Shown here piece by piece: positions 9,078 to 19,200 of a stretch of DNA of 64,000 nucleotides. The translations under genes and the position numbers were made by a program. The stretch comes from Gracilariopsis chorda (Eukaryota; Rhodophyta; Florideophyceae; Gracilariales; Gracilariaceae): NCBI GenBank assembly GCA_003194525.1, contig NBIV01000047.1, positions 248,001-312,000 of the forward strand, in the 5' to 3' direction. The notes under the pieces were generated by a model that did no database searches, was not told the DNA's origin, and worked only from the letters and a program-made list of their open reading frames with translations. Position 1 is the stretch's first letter, and every line of letters starts with the position of its first letter.

Positions 9078-11324
9078 ATGTCGGAATCCGCAGAGCCTCA
9101 AGAGCACTTGCCAACATGGCTACTTCGTTACCAGCGCGGCCGGCAATGGTGGGAGCCAACAACTCCCGCAAACAAGGATCTAGTCGACGCTATGGAAACA
9201 ACCCGTCGCAGCTACACTGCAAATCGCCACAAGACGGCGCATTCATCAGATCGCATACTTCGCTTAGTAGCAGAACATGGCCTGTTAGAAGGCAACCCGA
9301 AAAACAGCAAGATAGAACCCGTACCGGACCGAGTAGCCAATGATCCGCTTGCTGTCGCGATTCACAAGGGAATTTCATACTTCGCCACTCTTCAATGCGG
9401 AGATGGACATTGGGCAGGTGATTATGGCGGTCCTATGTTTCTAATGCCCGGTATGATCATTGCGTGTTACGTCACAAAGACCCCGTTCCATGCATCACAG
9501 AAGCAGGAAATGATCCGATACCTGCGCAATCATCAGAATCACGATGGTGGTTTCGGACTTCACATTGAACACAAATCTATCATGTTTGGAACCGCACTCA
9601 GCTACGTCTCTATGCGGTTGCTCGGAGTCGGTCCAGATCATCCAGATGCGATGCGCGCAAGACAGTGGGTTCTCGATCATGGCGGAGCAGGGGGCATACC
9701 CGGTTGGGGAAAGTTCTGGCTTTCGGTGTTGGGCGTTTACGAATGGAGTGGATTGGATCCTTTGACACCAGAGTTCTGGCTCCTACCATACGCACTTCCG
9801 GTTCATCCAGCCCGGTTCTGGTGCCACTGTCGCGTCGTATATTTACCGATGAGCCATCTATACGGTCGACGAGCAGTCGGAGAACTTACGGACCTCGTGA
9901 AGGATATTCGAGAAGAGCTGTACCTGGAATCATACGACCAAATACAGTGGTCTAGTTTCAGAGGAAAGTGCTGCGAGGAGGACGTGTACGTGCAGCGACC
10001 GTACTTGCAACGGCTGTTATGGGGCGCTCTTACCATTTTCGAAAACGTATGGTTTCCTTTCAAGAAGACCCTCAGACAGCTGGCGCTTGATGAGACGCTC
10101 GAACTCGTCAAAGGGGAAGATCGGTCCACCAACCACATTGATATAGGCCCGGTTAACAAGGTGATTAACTTTCTTTGCGTCTGGTTTGATAATCCAAACA
10201 GCCCTGATGTCACAAAGCATCGTGATAGATTGAAAGATTACCTTTGGCTCGCGGAAGATGGAATGAAAATGCAAGGGTACAATGGGTCGCAACTATGGGA
10301 TACGGCATTTGCAAGCCAAGCATTCATGACAGTTGGAAGGGACCTCTTGGAACCGTTCCGAGACACTCTATCCCGTGCTCATGACTACATCAGAATTACG
10401 CAAGTGAAGGAGGACGTTCCGAATCGCAAGAGATACTACCGACATGAAAGCAAGGGGGCTTGGCCTTTTAGCACAAGAGATCACGGCTGGCCCATTGCGG
10501 ACTGCACTGGGGAAGGTCTCGCGGCAGCGTTGCTGCTGCAAAGTGAGCATGGGACTTGGATTCCCAAAACTGAGCAGATATCATTAGATAGACTGGCAGA
10601 AGCGGCGGAAATGATCCTCAACTACCAGAACGACGACGGAGGTTGGGCAACGTATGAGCTTACCCGTGGTCCTGCGTGGCTTGAGTATCTCAATCCCTCC
10701 GAGGTCTTTGGAGATATCATGATCGATTACTCTTACGTTGAATGCTCTTCTTCGGCGATGAAGGGCTTGGGAGAGTTCCGCAAAGCATATCCAGATCATC
10801 CATTAAGGACGAGAATAGATAAGTCAATTGAGTCGGGGGTTAGATTTATCGAATCCTGTCAGAGAGAAGATGGTTCTTGGTACGGCAGTTGGGGCGTTTG
10901 TTTCCTCTATGCATTTTGGTTTGCAATAGATGCCTATTCGTCTGTCGGTCTTTCGCCTGCCACTAGCATATCAATGCGAAAGGCATGCGAATTCGTTCTA
11001 AGCAAACAGAAAGCCGATGGTAGCTGGGGGGAAAGTTATCTCAGCTCGGAGAAACAGGTGTATACACAATCTGACCACGGACTTGTCGTCAGCACAGGGT
11101 GGGCGTTGGTAGCTCTGTGTATGGCCACATGGCATGACAGACAACCCCTCGAAAAGGCAGCCCAGTTTCTCATTCAATCTCAGGAGCAGAACGGAGACTG
11201 GCCTCAACAAAACATTTGCGGAGTCTTCAACAAGAACTGTATGATCTCGTATTCCCAATATCGCAATATTTTCCCGATATGGGCATTATCAGAATACCGC
11301 AACTACTGTTCAGAATCCTCGTAA
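9078..11324 (+). CDS. CAS: Cycloartenol synthase (oxidosqualene cyclase)
   Basis: Cyclises 2,3-oxidosqualene, the committed step of sterol synthesis, normally on ER membranes. The 748-aa length is usual for the family. QW repeats recur throughout (DGHWAGDYGG, HDGGFG, DGGWATYE, DGSWYGSWG, NGDWPQQN). The catalytic acid motif is DCTGE with Asp at about residue 475 (DCTAE in plants). The three residues known to separate cycloartenol from lanosterol synthases are all of the cycloartenol type: Tyr in GYNGSQLWDTAF (about 401), His in DHGWP (about 469) and Ile two residues before the catalytic Asp (about 473). The FWCHCRVVYLPMSHLYG block is also conserved. The gene is a single exon and converges on the membrane-protein gene with 129 bp between stops. 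Product specificity is inferred from these residues and is strong. Confidence 0.96.
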   Translation: MSESAEPQEHLPTWLLRYQRGRQWWEPTTPANKDLVDAMETTRRSYTANRHKTAHSSDRILRLVAEHGLLEGNPKNSKIEPVPDRVANDPLAVAIHKGISYFATLQCGDGHWAGDYGGPMFLMPGMIIACYVTKTPFHASQKQEMIRYLRNHQNHDGGFGLHIEHKSIMFGTALSYVSMRLLGVGPDHPDAMRARQWVLDHGGAGGIPGWGKFWLSVLGVYEWSGLDPLTPEFWLLPYALPVHPARFWCHCRVVYLPMSHLYGRRAVGELTDLVKDIREELYLESYDQIQWSSFRGKCCEEDVYVQRPYLQRLLWGALTIFENVWFPFKKTLRQLALDETLELVKGEDRSTNHIDIGPVNKVINFLCVWFDNPNSPDVTKHRDRLKDYLWLAEDGMKMQGYNGSQLWDTAFASQAFMTVGRDLLEPFRDTLSRAHDYIRITQVKEDVPNRKRYYRHESKGAWPFSTRDHGWPIADCTGEGLAAALLLQSEHGTWIPKTEQISLDRLAEAAEMILNYQNDDGGWATYELTRGPAWLEYLNPSEVFGDIMIDYSYVECSSSAMKGLGEFRKAYPDHPLRTRIDKSIESGVRFIESCQREDGSWYGSWGVCFLYAFWFAIDAYSSVGLSPATSISMRKACEFVLSKQKADGSWGESYLSSEKQVYTQSDHGLVVSTGWALVALCMATWHDRQPLEKAAQFLIQSQEQNGDWPQQNICGVFNKNCMISYSQYRNIFPIWALSEYRNYCSESS

Positions 11325-11453
11325 AGGCTTGAAAGTGCAAGCTGGTACTCATCACGCGCGATCATGCCTTGAGTACCGAACTGAGACTATGCAATTAGTG
11401 TCAAGTTCCAGATACCCGTACGGCGCTTATGATTTCGTATTGGCACAGTTTGC

Positions 11454-12965
11454 TCATGCTTCCACATCTAATTCATCTGCATCGACAACATTTCTTTCTG
11501 CTTCTTTCAGATATGAAACTGACCTTCTCCACTTGATGACCCAAACAATTACCACCAAAGCAATCACCAAAAGGATGCCTAGCGCCATGGCCAAGGCAAC
11601 GCGTGAGATATTCTCAGTACCACCAGGCTCGATTGTTTCCTTCTTTGGAAGAGAAGGTTCCGGTGTTTCGGCGCTTTGTTCTTCTGGAACTACTGAGATC
11701 GGATAAATGTAAGTGCCAAGCGCTAATTCTGCACGTTCCGGACCCTCCGAGTTGAGGAGTCTGTAATAGCCACCGAGAACAACTTTGGGGCTGATTGCTT
11801 CATTGAACATGTGGAAGAGGTGGATGTGTCTTTCAACCCCAGGAATAGTGTCATCGTGCTTTTTCTTCATCAGAACGGATCCGGTCTCACTGTATACTGA
11901 AAACTCAGGAATAGAAGCGGGGACCAGCGTGCCATTGTCGTTTCGTACCCCTTCTGTTTTTGATAGGACATACAGCAAACTACCATTCCTCAGGACGTGC
12001 ACTGACAAAACATCTTTCGCAGGTTGTGACCAGACTTTCGATATTCTATGTGTTCCGTTCAGAGAAAGAATAGATAACTGATGAATGTGGGTAGGGGCTT
12101 CAGCAAAATACATTAAGCCTGACGCGTCGGTCGCAAGACTCGAAATCTTCGCATTTCCCGATGCTGTGGGCAAAAAGTATGTGTGAAAAAGAGTTCCATT
12201 AGTACTTATAGTCGTTATCGAATTCCAATCAGTACTATCTGACGAAGGGTGACGACTGATCTGAGCAACAAGTATTCTTCCTTCGGAAATATCTTCATCA
12301 ATTTCGTTGGATACCACGGATCTGGATGCATTGTACAAATCAACTCTCCATGCTTCAACAAGCACACCCAAGTCTAGCTTTTGCACCTTCACAACTGTGG
12401 TGATTGTTTCTTTTCGCTGTCCTCGTAGCTCAACGTACGATATGTATATCGAAGGCCATTCAGTCTCACCAGTAGCCACGAATGCCTTCATGCTTGATTC
12501 TTCGTACGACTCGACCTTGTCGACTAACATGGTTTGCAACGTGTTGCCGTCGATGGGATCAATTTCAAGAACCCAGATCTCCACGACATTCTCCTCTATG
12601 CTTTTTATAGGGAGAACTACATAAAGCCCCATCGTCTTCGAAAACGCAATTGTGAGACGACTGGCGGGAACAGCTTCGAACTTTTTTCTCCAAACAATAT
12701 GTAACAAATGATCCAGTTTCAGTAGAACGACTGAGCTTCTTTCAGCATCGTCCGGGTCAAAGCCCGCTACATACACTTGCTGATGATGGCCCGCTTGTAG
12801 ATCATTAATCGTTCCATACAACGGAGTTGAAAGAAAAGCATTGACAATAACATCTGGAATTTGAGCGGTCGCATGGGCGCTAGCGGAAGTGAAGCAAAGG
12901 ACGCACACAGCAAATAGAAAGCGCACCATTAGAAAGAGTCTCTGATTTCTTGAGTAGGGATTCAT
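11454..12965 (-). CDS. Type I membrane protein of unknown function
   Basis: 503 aa from an ATG at 12965. A clear signal peptide (about residues 1-32: hydrophobic LFLMVRFLFAVCVLCF, then ASAHA) precedes a long luminal or extracellular region with several N-glycosylation sequons (NGT, NAS, NGS) and repeated short strands such as QVYVAGFDP, GLYVVLPI and GLMYFAEAPTH, suggestive of a beta-propeller. One membrane helix lies at about residues 455-476 (ALGILLVIALVVIVWVI), followed by a short basic then acidic cytoplasmic tail of about 26 residues. The acidic, Pro/Glu-rich linker before the helix looks like a stalk. I do not recognise the family; the propeller idea rests on strand spacing only. Confidence 0.8.
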   Translation of the reverse strand: MNPYSRNQRLFLMVRFLFAVCVLCFTSASAHATAQIPDVIVNAFLSTPLYGTINDLQAGHHQQVYVAGFDPDDAERSSVVLLKLDHLLHIVWRKKFEAVPASRLTIAFSKTMGLYVVLPIKSIEENVVEIWVLEIDPIDGNTLQTMLVDKVESYEESSMKAFVATGETEWPSIYISYVELRGQRKETITTVVKVQKLDLGVLVEAWRVDLYNASRSVVSNEIDEDISEGRILVAQISRHPSSDSTDWNSITTISTNGTLFHTYFLPTASGNAKISSLATDASGLMYFAEAPTHIHQLSILSLNGTHRISKVWSQPAKDVLSVHVLRNGSLLYVLSKTEGVRNDNGTLVPASIPEFSVYSETGSVLMKKKHDDTIPGVERHIHLFHMFNEAISPKVVLGGYYRLLNSEGPERAELALGTYIYPISVVPEEQSAETPEPSLPKKETIEPGGTENISRVALAMALGILLVIALVVIVWVIKWRRSVSYLKEAERNVVDADELDVEA

Positions 12966-14123
12966 CAGTGACGGGATTTCGAAACAATTGGCTCTCTAGA
13001 CCCTTTCGCTGTATTGGTTGCTAACTGGTTTCAGCGTTAATCTAGGTAAGGATGAGGTAAGACGAGGAAAAAGAAATGGTCAAAGCAGCAAAACCATGCG
13101 TATCTTCGGACTCTGACCAGGTGCTAGGCTAGCGGATGAAAGGCTCGTCAAACTCAGCTGCGTGTTGCACTATGTACTTCGTATCAATTGGCTGATGATG
13201 TACATGAGGGATTCAATACACATGAGCCGACATGGATACGTAATGCTTCAAGTATAGATGATGAAAGTCGCTGACAAAAAGGTATGATAAAAAGAGCATA
13301 GCGCACCCATGCTCAGATCGAAGGAGAAGATACTGGGAATGCATATGCTCACACCGCACAAGAAAGCAAGCTTTGTTCCCCTTAGTCGGCTTGGCATATC
13401 AGTAGCATTCTTTCGGGCTTGTTCTCTACTCGAAGAATTCATGAGGCTGAGACGAAACGGCATTGACATTTGCATCGATGCGTATAAGTCGTTTTGAAGG
13501 CATGGCACGTATGATCTTCGCCGGTATCGAAGGTAGATCGACCACAGGTGTTTAACGTTGGCCTAACGTCTTCCACGAGTCCTTGACAAGAAGTTCTCGG
13601 ATTTGCAATCGGCGTCTATAAACCGCGTTCAATTTAAATGAACGAGGGTGAGGTCCACTTGTTGATATTTGATAAAGATTCCTTCACAAGCACCTTCAAG
13701 AACGTTGACGAGGTCTCATTGGCATGGACAACACGGCAGGGAAGGCAATCACCGGAGCGCCGAATCAAAGTGAAGATTGGGGGGGTTGCAGAAGCCATAT
13801 TGGCTCGAAGAAAAAGCCATCGAAGGTTTTTTGAGCTGAGCGTAGAAGCTTACAAACACAGCACAAACACAGCACGGAGTGGACAACGCAATCTGTAATG
13901 GCCATCGGCTGCAGTGGATGGGACACTCCCTACCGCTCAATCCCATATTCACCGCGCACTCCTGACATCACTATCACGCTATCCCGACCTCCGTAAACGT
14001 CTCTAAACCGTTCCGCCGCCCCCCCCCCTCCACCCCCCCCCCTTCCCCCCCGAGTCTTTTCTACCTTTCTCTGTCGGGGTATGATGCGTTGATATTGCGT
14101 ATACCTCGTCCACGGCTATTTCA
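12966..14123. other. Intergenic region with pyrimidine tract near the ABCD start
   Basis: Probably a two-way promoter region of 1.16 kb, since the flanking genes point outward. Short ORFs inside (for example 13638-13898) have no recognisable domain. A tract of C10, C10 and C7 runs at 14019-14051 lies 73 bp upstream of the ABCD start codon and could form a quadruplex on the minus strand. Confidence 0.5.
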
Positions 14124-16175
14124 ATGACTTTCCTGGGCACATCGCTCCCCCCGCGCTCTCGCATCGCCCTCGCGCTCCTATGTGCCGGCGGCGGCGGTGC
14201 GCTAGCTCTTGCTCGTCTGCGAGCCCTCAAGCGCGTGCTACGCGCAGAGCAGAAGGAGCTCGTCTCCCACACCGTTCGTCAGCTCAAGCAACCTTCGCAA
14301 CGTGGTCGCATAGCCGTCGATGCTCGTTTCGTTCGTCGATTACTCGCAATCCTCCGCGTATGTATCCCTGGGCCGTTTTCCCGACCAGCTGCTTTGATCG
14401 CCTTGCAGGGCGTCTTGCTCACCGCACGCACCTTGTTGAGCGACCGTATCACTGCTTTAGAAGGTGTATGCGCTGAGAATGTCACCGCCGCTAATTGGCC
14501 TGGCTTCCGTCGTGTGATGCTTGCCTTCGCTCTCAATTCCATCCCGGCCGCTATCGTTAACTCTGCTCTCAAGGCTGTTCAAGTCACAGTTTCTCTTACA
14601 CTACGCACAGTTTTGACTCGCCATCTGCATCGTCTCTACCTCGCAAATCGCGCTTACTACTCCGCTAGTGTGCTTTCTGGATTGTCACATCCCGATCAAC
14701 GTATCACTGAAGATGTAGAGAAATTTTCCGAGACGCTTGCCGAATTGTATTCCTATACGTTTAAGCCGTTGCTGGATGTAATAGTCTTTTCTCGCTCGCT
14801 TGCCGCCATCATAGGCTACAAAGGCCAGCTCGCTCTCTATGCATATTTCATTGTTATCGGCACCTTCCTGCGACGCATTTCACCTCCTCTTGGTCGTATG
14901 ACCGCTGAGTTTGCCTCTTTGAGTGCAGATCTCCGAACCGCACATGCTCGAATCGCTACAAGTGCCGAAGAGATCGCGTTCAATGACCCGCCAGCGGGCC
15001 GAGCTGAGATGCTCTCTCTGAATACTCGACTTGCGCGCATGATTCGTCACTCGAAACTATCGGTCGTGCAGCGCTTTGTGCAGCAGTGTTTCGACGGTTA
15101 CCTGGTCAAATATACTGCCAGCATCATAGGTCTCGTCATTTTTGCGTTGCCATTATACTACACTCCGGTTGAAAAGCGTGGTACTACCAACGTCATAGCG
15201 GGCAAGTACGTCAATTCTATGCGACTCATGATGCAAACTTCATCCGCCATGGGCGAGCTTGTTTTGGTGTACAAGAGGGTAAACACCCTTGCTGGCCACA
15301 CGGCCCGTGTTTCGGAGATGATGGAGAAAGTGAAGGAATTGGGCAAACCTCAAGGTCATCTCGAAGCTTTCCGATCTTTGCAAGATCGTATATCCGATTC
15401 GGATACTACCTCAGTTGGAAGTGCTCCTGACGTAGATAGAAAGTCTATTCCTCTAGCCGCCAAGAAGTACCCCCCGAAAAGACAGTACGGAAAGTGTATT
15501 AGCTTGGAGCATGTTTCCATGTGGTCTCCCGACGGAGCACCGCTCGTTCAAAATCTTAGTTTTGAAGTAATGGAAGGTTCGAGTGTCATTATTCTTGGGC
15601 CGAATGGTAGTGGCAAGAGCAGTGTTTTGCGCATGTTGGCTGGGTTGTGGCCACTTCAGGCCGGAACGGTTACGCTTCCCGCTAGAAGTGACATTTTTTA
15701 TTTGTCACAGCGCCCCTACATGTACTCTGGCAGTTTACGTGAGCAGCTTATGTATCCTCGGTTGCCAGGTGTTGTTATCGGTGAACAGGTAACGTTCGAG
15801 GAAAAAGCAGCCTTGGCGAGCCTAGTAAGTGTTGAACTTGGGCATCTTGTCGCGCGATGTGGAGGTTTTGACGGCGAGGTAGCATGGGACGACGTACTGA
15901 GCGGAGGAGAACGCAATCGACTAGCTGTAGCCAGGCTGCTCTACCACAAGCCCAAGTTTGCGGTTTTGGACGAATGCACTGCTGCGGTCTCTGCGGATGG
16001 AGAGGTGACCCTGTACCAGGCAATGGCTGATGCAGGCATAACTCTACTCTCCGTCGCGCATCGAAAAGCCGTTATGAGATTCCATGAGCACGCCGTGGTT
16101 CTGGATGGCGCTGGTAGATGGAAGGTTACAAGAGTACAAGATGCCGAGACAGATTCACTACCAAATGGCTCGTAG
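14124..16175 (+). CDS. Peroxisomal-type ABC half transporter, subfamily D
   Basis: ABCD proteins import fatty acyl-CoAs or related substrates into peroxisomes as dimers. The 683-aa length fits a half transporter: an N-terminal membrane domain (about residues 75-390) followed by one nucleotide-binding domain. The EAA-like loop SAEEIAF at about 280-290 resembles the ABCD hallmark NSEEIAFY. In the ATPase domain are Walker A GPNGSGKSS at about 492-500, a Q-loop YLSQRPYM, the signature LSGGERNRLAVARLL at about 592, Walker B FAVLDECTAAVS, and the H-loop SVAHR. The Arg/Leu-rich N-terminus is compatible with a peroxisomal membrane signal. There is no plastid-like leader. The gene converges on the VPS13-family gene with 79 bp between stops. 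The subfamily call is firm; the substrate is not known. Confidence 0.92.
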   Translation: MTFLGTSLPPRSRIALALLCAGGGGALALARLRALKRVLRAEQKELVSHTVRQLKQPSQRGRIAVDARFVRRLLAILRVCIPGPFSRPAALIALQGVLLTARTLLSDRITALEGVCAENVTAANWPGFRRVMLAFALNSIPAAIVNSALKAVQVTVSLTLRTVLTRHLHRLYLANRAYYSASVLSGLSHPDQRITEDVEKFSETLAELYSYTFKPLLDVIVFSRSLAAIIGYKGQLALYAYFIVIGTFLRRISPPLGRMTAEFASLSADLRTAHARIATSAEEIAFNDPPAGRAEMLSLNTRLARMIRHSKLSVVQRFVQQCFDGYLVKYTASIIGLVIFALPLYYTPVEKRGTTNVIAGKYVNSMRLMMQTSSAMGELVLVYKRVNTLAGHTARVSEMMEKVKELGKPQGHLEAFRSLQDRISDSDTTSVGSAPDVDRKSIPLAAKKYPPKRQYGKCISLEHVSMWSPDGAPLVQNLSFEVMEGSSVIILGPNGSGKSSVLRMLAGLWPLQAGTVTLPARSDIFYLSQRPYMYSGSLREQLMYPRLPGVVIGEQVTFEEKAALASLVSVELGHLVARCGGFDGEVAWDDVLSGGERNRLAVARLLYHKPKFAVLDECTAAVSADGEVTLYQAMADAGITLLSVAHRKAVMRFHEHAVVLDGAGRWKVTRVQDAETDSLPNGS

Positions 16176-16254
16176 ATAGTACTGAACAGTATCACGGTTA
16201 CATGGTGCGGGGGAGGATTGCTCCGTGAGTCATTGTAATTTATGTACAAGGTAC

Positions 16255-19200
16255 TCATCGTGAAGGGTAAAGAAGAGATCGAAGGTTCTCGTTTTGAGCA
16301 GGAAGTTGTTGCAAAAGCCACGACGCATATTCTTCAGATATACACTCTATCTCATGCATTTGAATCTGCGAAATCCTCGGTAGCGATCTGAGATGCCTCG
16401 CCAGCGATGGAGCGTCCCTCTCTCGCTGGAGGGCAGCAAAGCGTGCAGGTGAGATTCTATCTGAACGAACTGTCACTATAGTTATTCGCTTCCCACTGAT
16501 ATGATACTCAGCGATGCTCGCTCGTGTAATAATAGGTTCTTGAATCGTTCTTGTGCCTCTGTTGACAAATAGGAAGAATCGACTCGTAACCAGCATGGTC
16601 ACCGCCTGGCTGAAGGAGAAGCACTGTTCAAACCGCTCGTTTCTTGGGATGCGGTGATCGTGAGTTCGGAGCCACAGGAATAACCGTCTTCCGTCTAGCG
16701 AGTCACCTTCTGCGCGGGCGTTTCTGTCAGAAATATCAATAGTCTCAAGCACTTGACTGTCGTCATGTACCGGCGCTGTTGATGCCTGTGGCACATAGTC
16801 TTCGGAGGCAATCTCTATGTCATGAGCTGCTCGTATGTGAGTGCCAAGCCCGAATTGTGTTTCTAAGACAGCGCCAAGTAGACCAATTCCCGCTGTGGAA
16901 TTCTGGGCTGAACCCTGTCTTCCGACAGATCTCTCTTCCCATGTTATCAAAGCCACGCGTGAGCGTCGCCTAGCCCATGAAGTCAGAAGAACTCGTGCCA
17001 TGCGTGCAAGCTGGGGAGCCAGGAATAAGAACTGCTTCAGCATGTATCTCGACTGAAGAGCAGTAATATAGCTCGACGAAAAAGTGCGCGTAAACTGCTC
17101 CACACTACCGAAGTCACCTGTGAACACGACTCGGGGAAGATAGAAACCCACACCATCTGCAGTTTCAGCACCAAGGAACCAAGAGAATAGTTTTTGTGTT
17201 ACGGCCAACTGCAAATCCTTCGGTGGGGCACTCACGCACAACTGAACCCTTACTGGTTCAACAACAATATGATCGACACAAACCGGGAAGGACTTTGTAG
17301 AAGCAGACGAAGAAGAAGGTGAGTGCTTTTGGGCTCTTTGGACTGCATAGAACTCATGCGTTAGAGTACCGAACCACTCCACAAAAGTAGGAAAAATTCC
17401 CATGTTGATCTTGATGTCCAATCCCGCTCCTCCGAGTTGCGCCTTTACCCCTTCGAAAGGTAGGTACCAAGACATGTCACAGAAGAAAATTGGCTGCACA
17501 GGCACAGACGGTTGTTCTTCTCCGCGACTGCTCCCTCGCAACAATTGTGGGTATTGCGACGTAGTTCTTATTCGGGAAATGTAAGGCGAACGTGTGTGTG
17601 TCTCTTCACGATTATACTCACGAAGACAGGAAACTATAGTGGTCCAGAACTGAGAGCGGGACTCTCGTATACCACTCTGCTGGAGATGAGGGGATATCGT
17701 GTCTTCAAGTTGAATATCCCGTATCGAAACCTCTGCCTTTGCCTCATGCTCAATGGCTGCCGGATACATAACGAAACACTGAACATCCCGAAAAACCAAG
17801 CGCAACAGCTGCGCCCTCGGCTGTTCAGCAAAGCATCGAACTATAAAGCCTGGTACTGACAGATAGATCTCTGCTCTGCTGAGCAGCTCGTTAGAATCGT
17901 TGTGATTCGGGTTAGCCCCACTTGAGCTGCCATACTTTGCGATTGCTTCCGATGTGGCAAACGCGATACCCGTTGAAGCTCTTACGGTGAGCGGACTGAG
18001 CGCGATTCTTAGCAGACGATCGGCTCTTATCTTGAGGATTCTTGGCTGCGACGTACTTGCCTCCAAACAAACTGTACTTTGAGACAGAATTGGATCGCAA
18101 ATACCTCGTTCTTCATCGACAACATCGCCTGACGCACTAACCCTCGCTTCAATGGCTTGAAACTTCTCAGCCACAACTAAACACGCACTCCCTCGCAATC
18201 GAACAGTTGCATGGTTCCGAACTAATTCGTGTTCGGAAAGCAACGCAGCTGTTGTTTCTACTCTTGTCCGTATAGAAATGTTCCCGATTGTAGCCTGGAT
18301 CTCCGGCAGGTGAACAATGTCAGGTCCCTCAATGGAGTTTAGCTCAGGTATTAGCTCCAAATCTGATAACATCAGAATGAACTCCAGTAAAGACTCTAGC
18401 GGTGACTCTATAGTCACGTTTGGCACGTTCACAATTATACGATTATGTTCGATGACTGGCAGTTTCACATTTATGTTTGGAACTTGTATTAGAACCTCAG
18501 TGGTGCCAAATGATGCATTACGGGGCATACTTGACCGGTTGATAGGGTACGGCTGCTTCTGCTGAGGTGAACCAAACGTTGAAATGGCACTGTCATAGAG
18601 CAAATTCTGCTTCGCCACTAGTGTGCCATAACCATAACGTTCGATGCCACTCGGATGCGCCCAGAAGCTCTTCTGAAGAGCTCCACTTGTCCCTGATTCG
18701 TATGTTCTGTATACATCTGTGCCGTAACGAAAAAGTGATACAATTACACTCCTGAGGTTGATCTTGGAGCCATCTACCAGTTGTTCTTCATCATTCTTCA
18801 AAACGACTACCCTTCCAGATTCTAGGAAGATATCAACGGCAGGCCTGTCAGTCTCCGTGTGCCCGTTGAACAACAAAATGTTTGAAGAAATCAGAGATAT
18901 TGTTACTTTTGAACAGGGAGGGTGTCTGACGCGAGGTGATGTTCCACATGCACTGGTTGGCGCCTCTTTCGCAATGGCTTTAGTTGCAACTGCATTCTCA
19001 GTACCATCGTCATCATACTGTTGTGAAAAACAGCTGCCTACATCGGATTCATGAGAGCTCTGTCTATCCCCGTCGGCGCAAAGCGGAGGGCTGGCGAAAC
19101 ATTTCTCCCAGAACTCTATCAGTGCCAATCCAAGAGTTGGTCGAACCGCTATTTGTGCACGGTGAAGCGAAATCGCATAGGAACTGCTGGTTCCAGAGTT

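Noticed and set aside
13638-13898. 86-codon plus-strand ORF
   Set aside because: ATG-started but with no domain or conservation cue and a random-looking composition.
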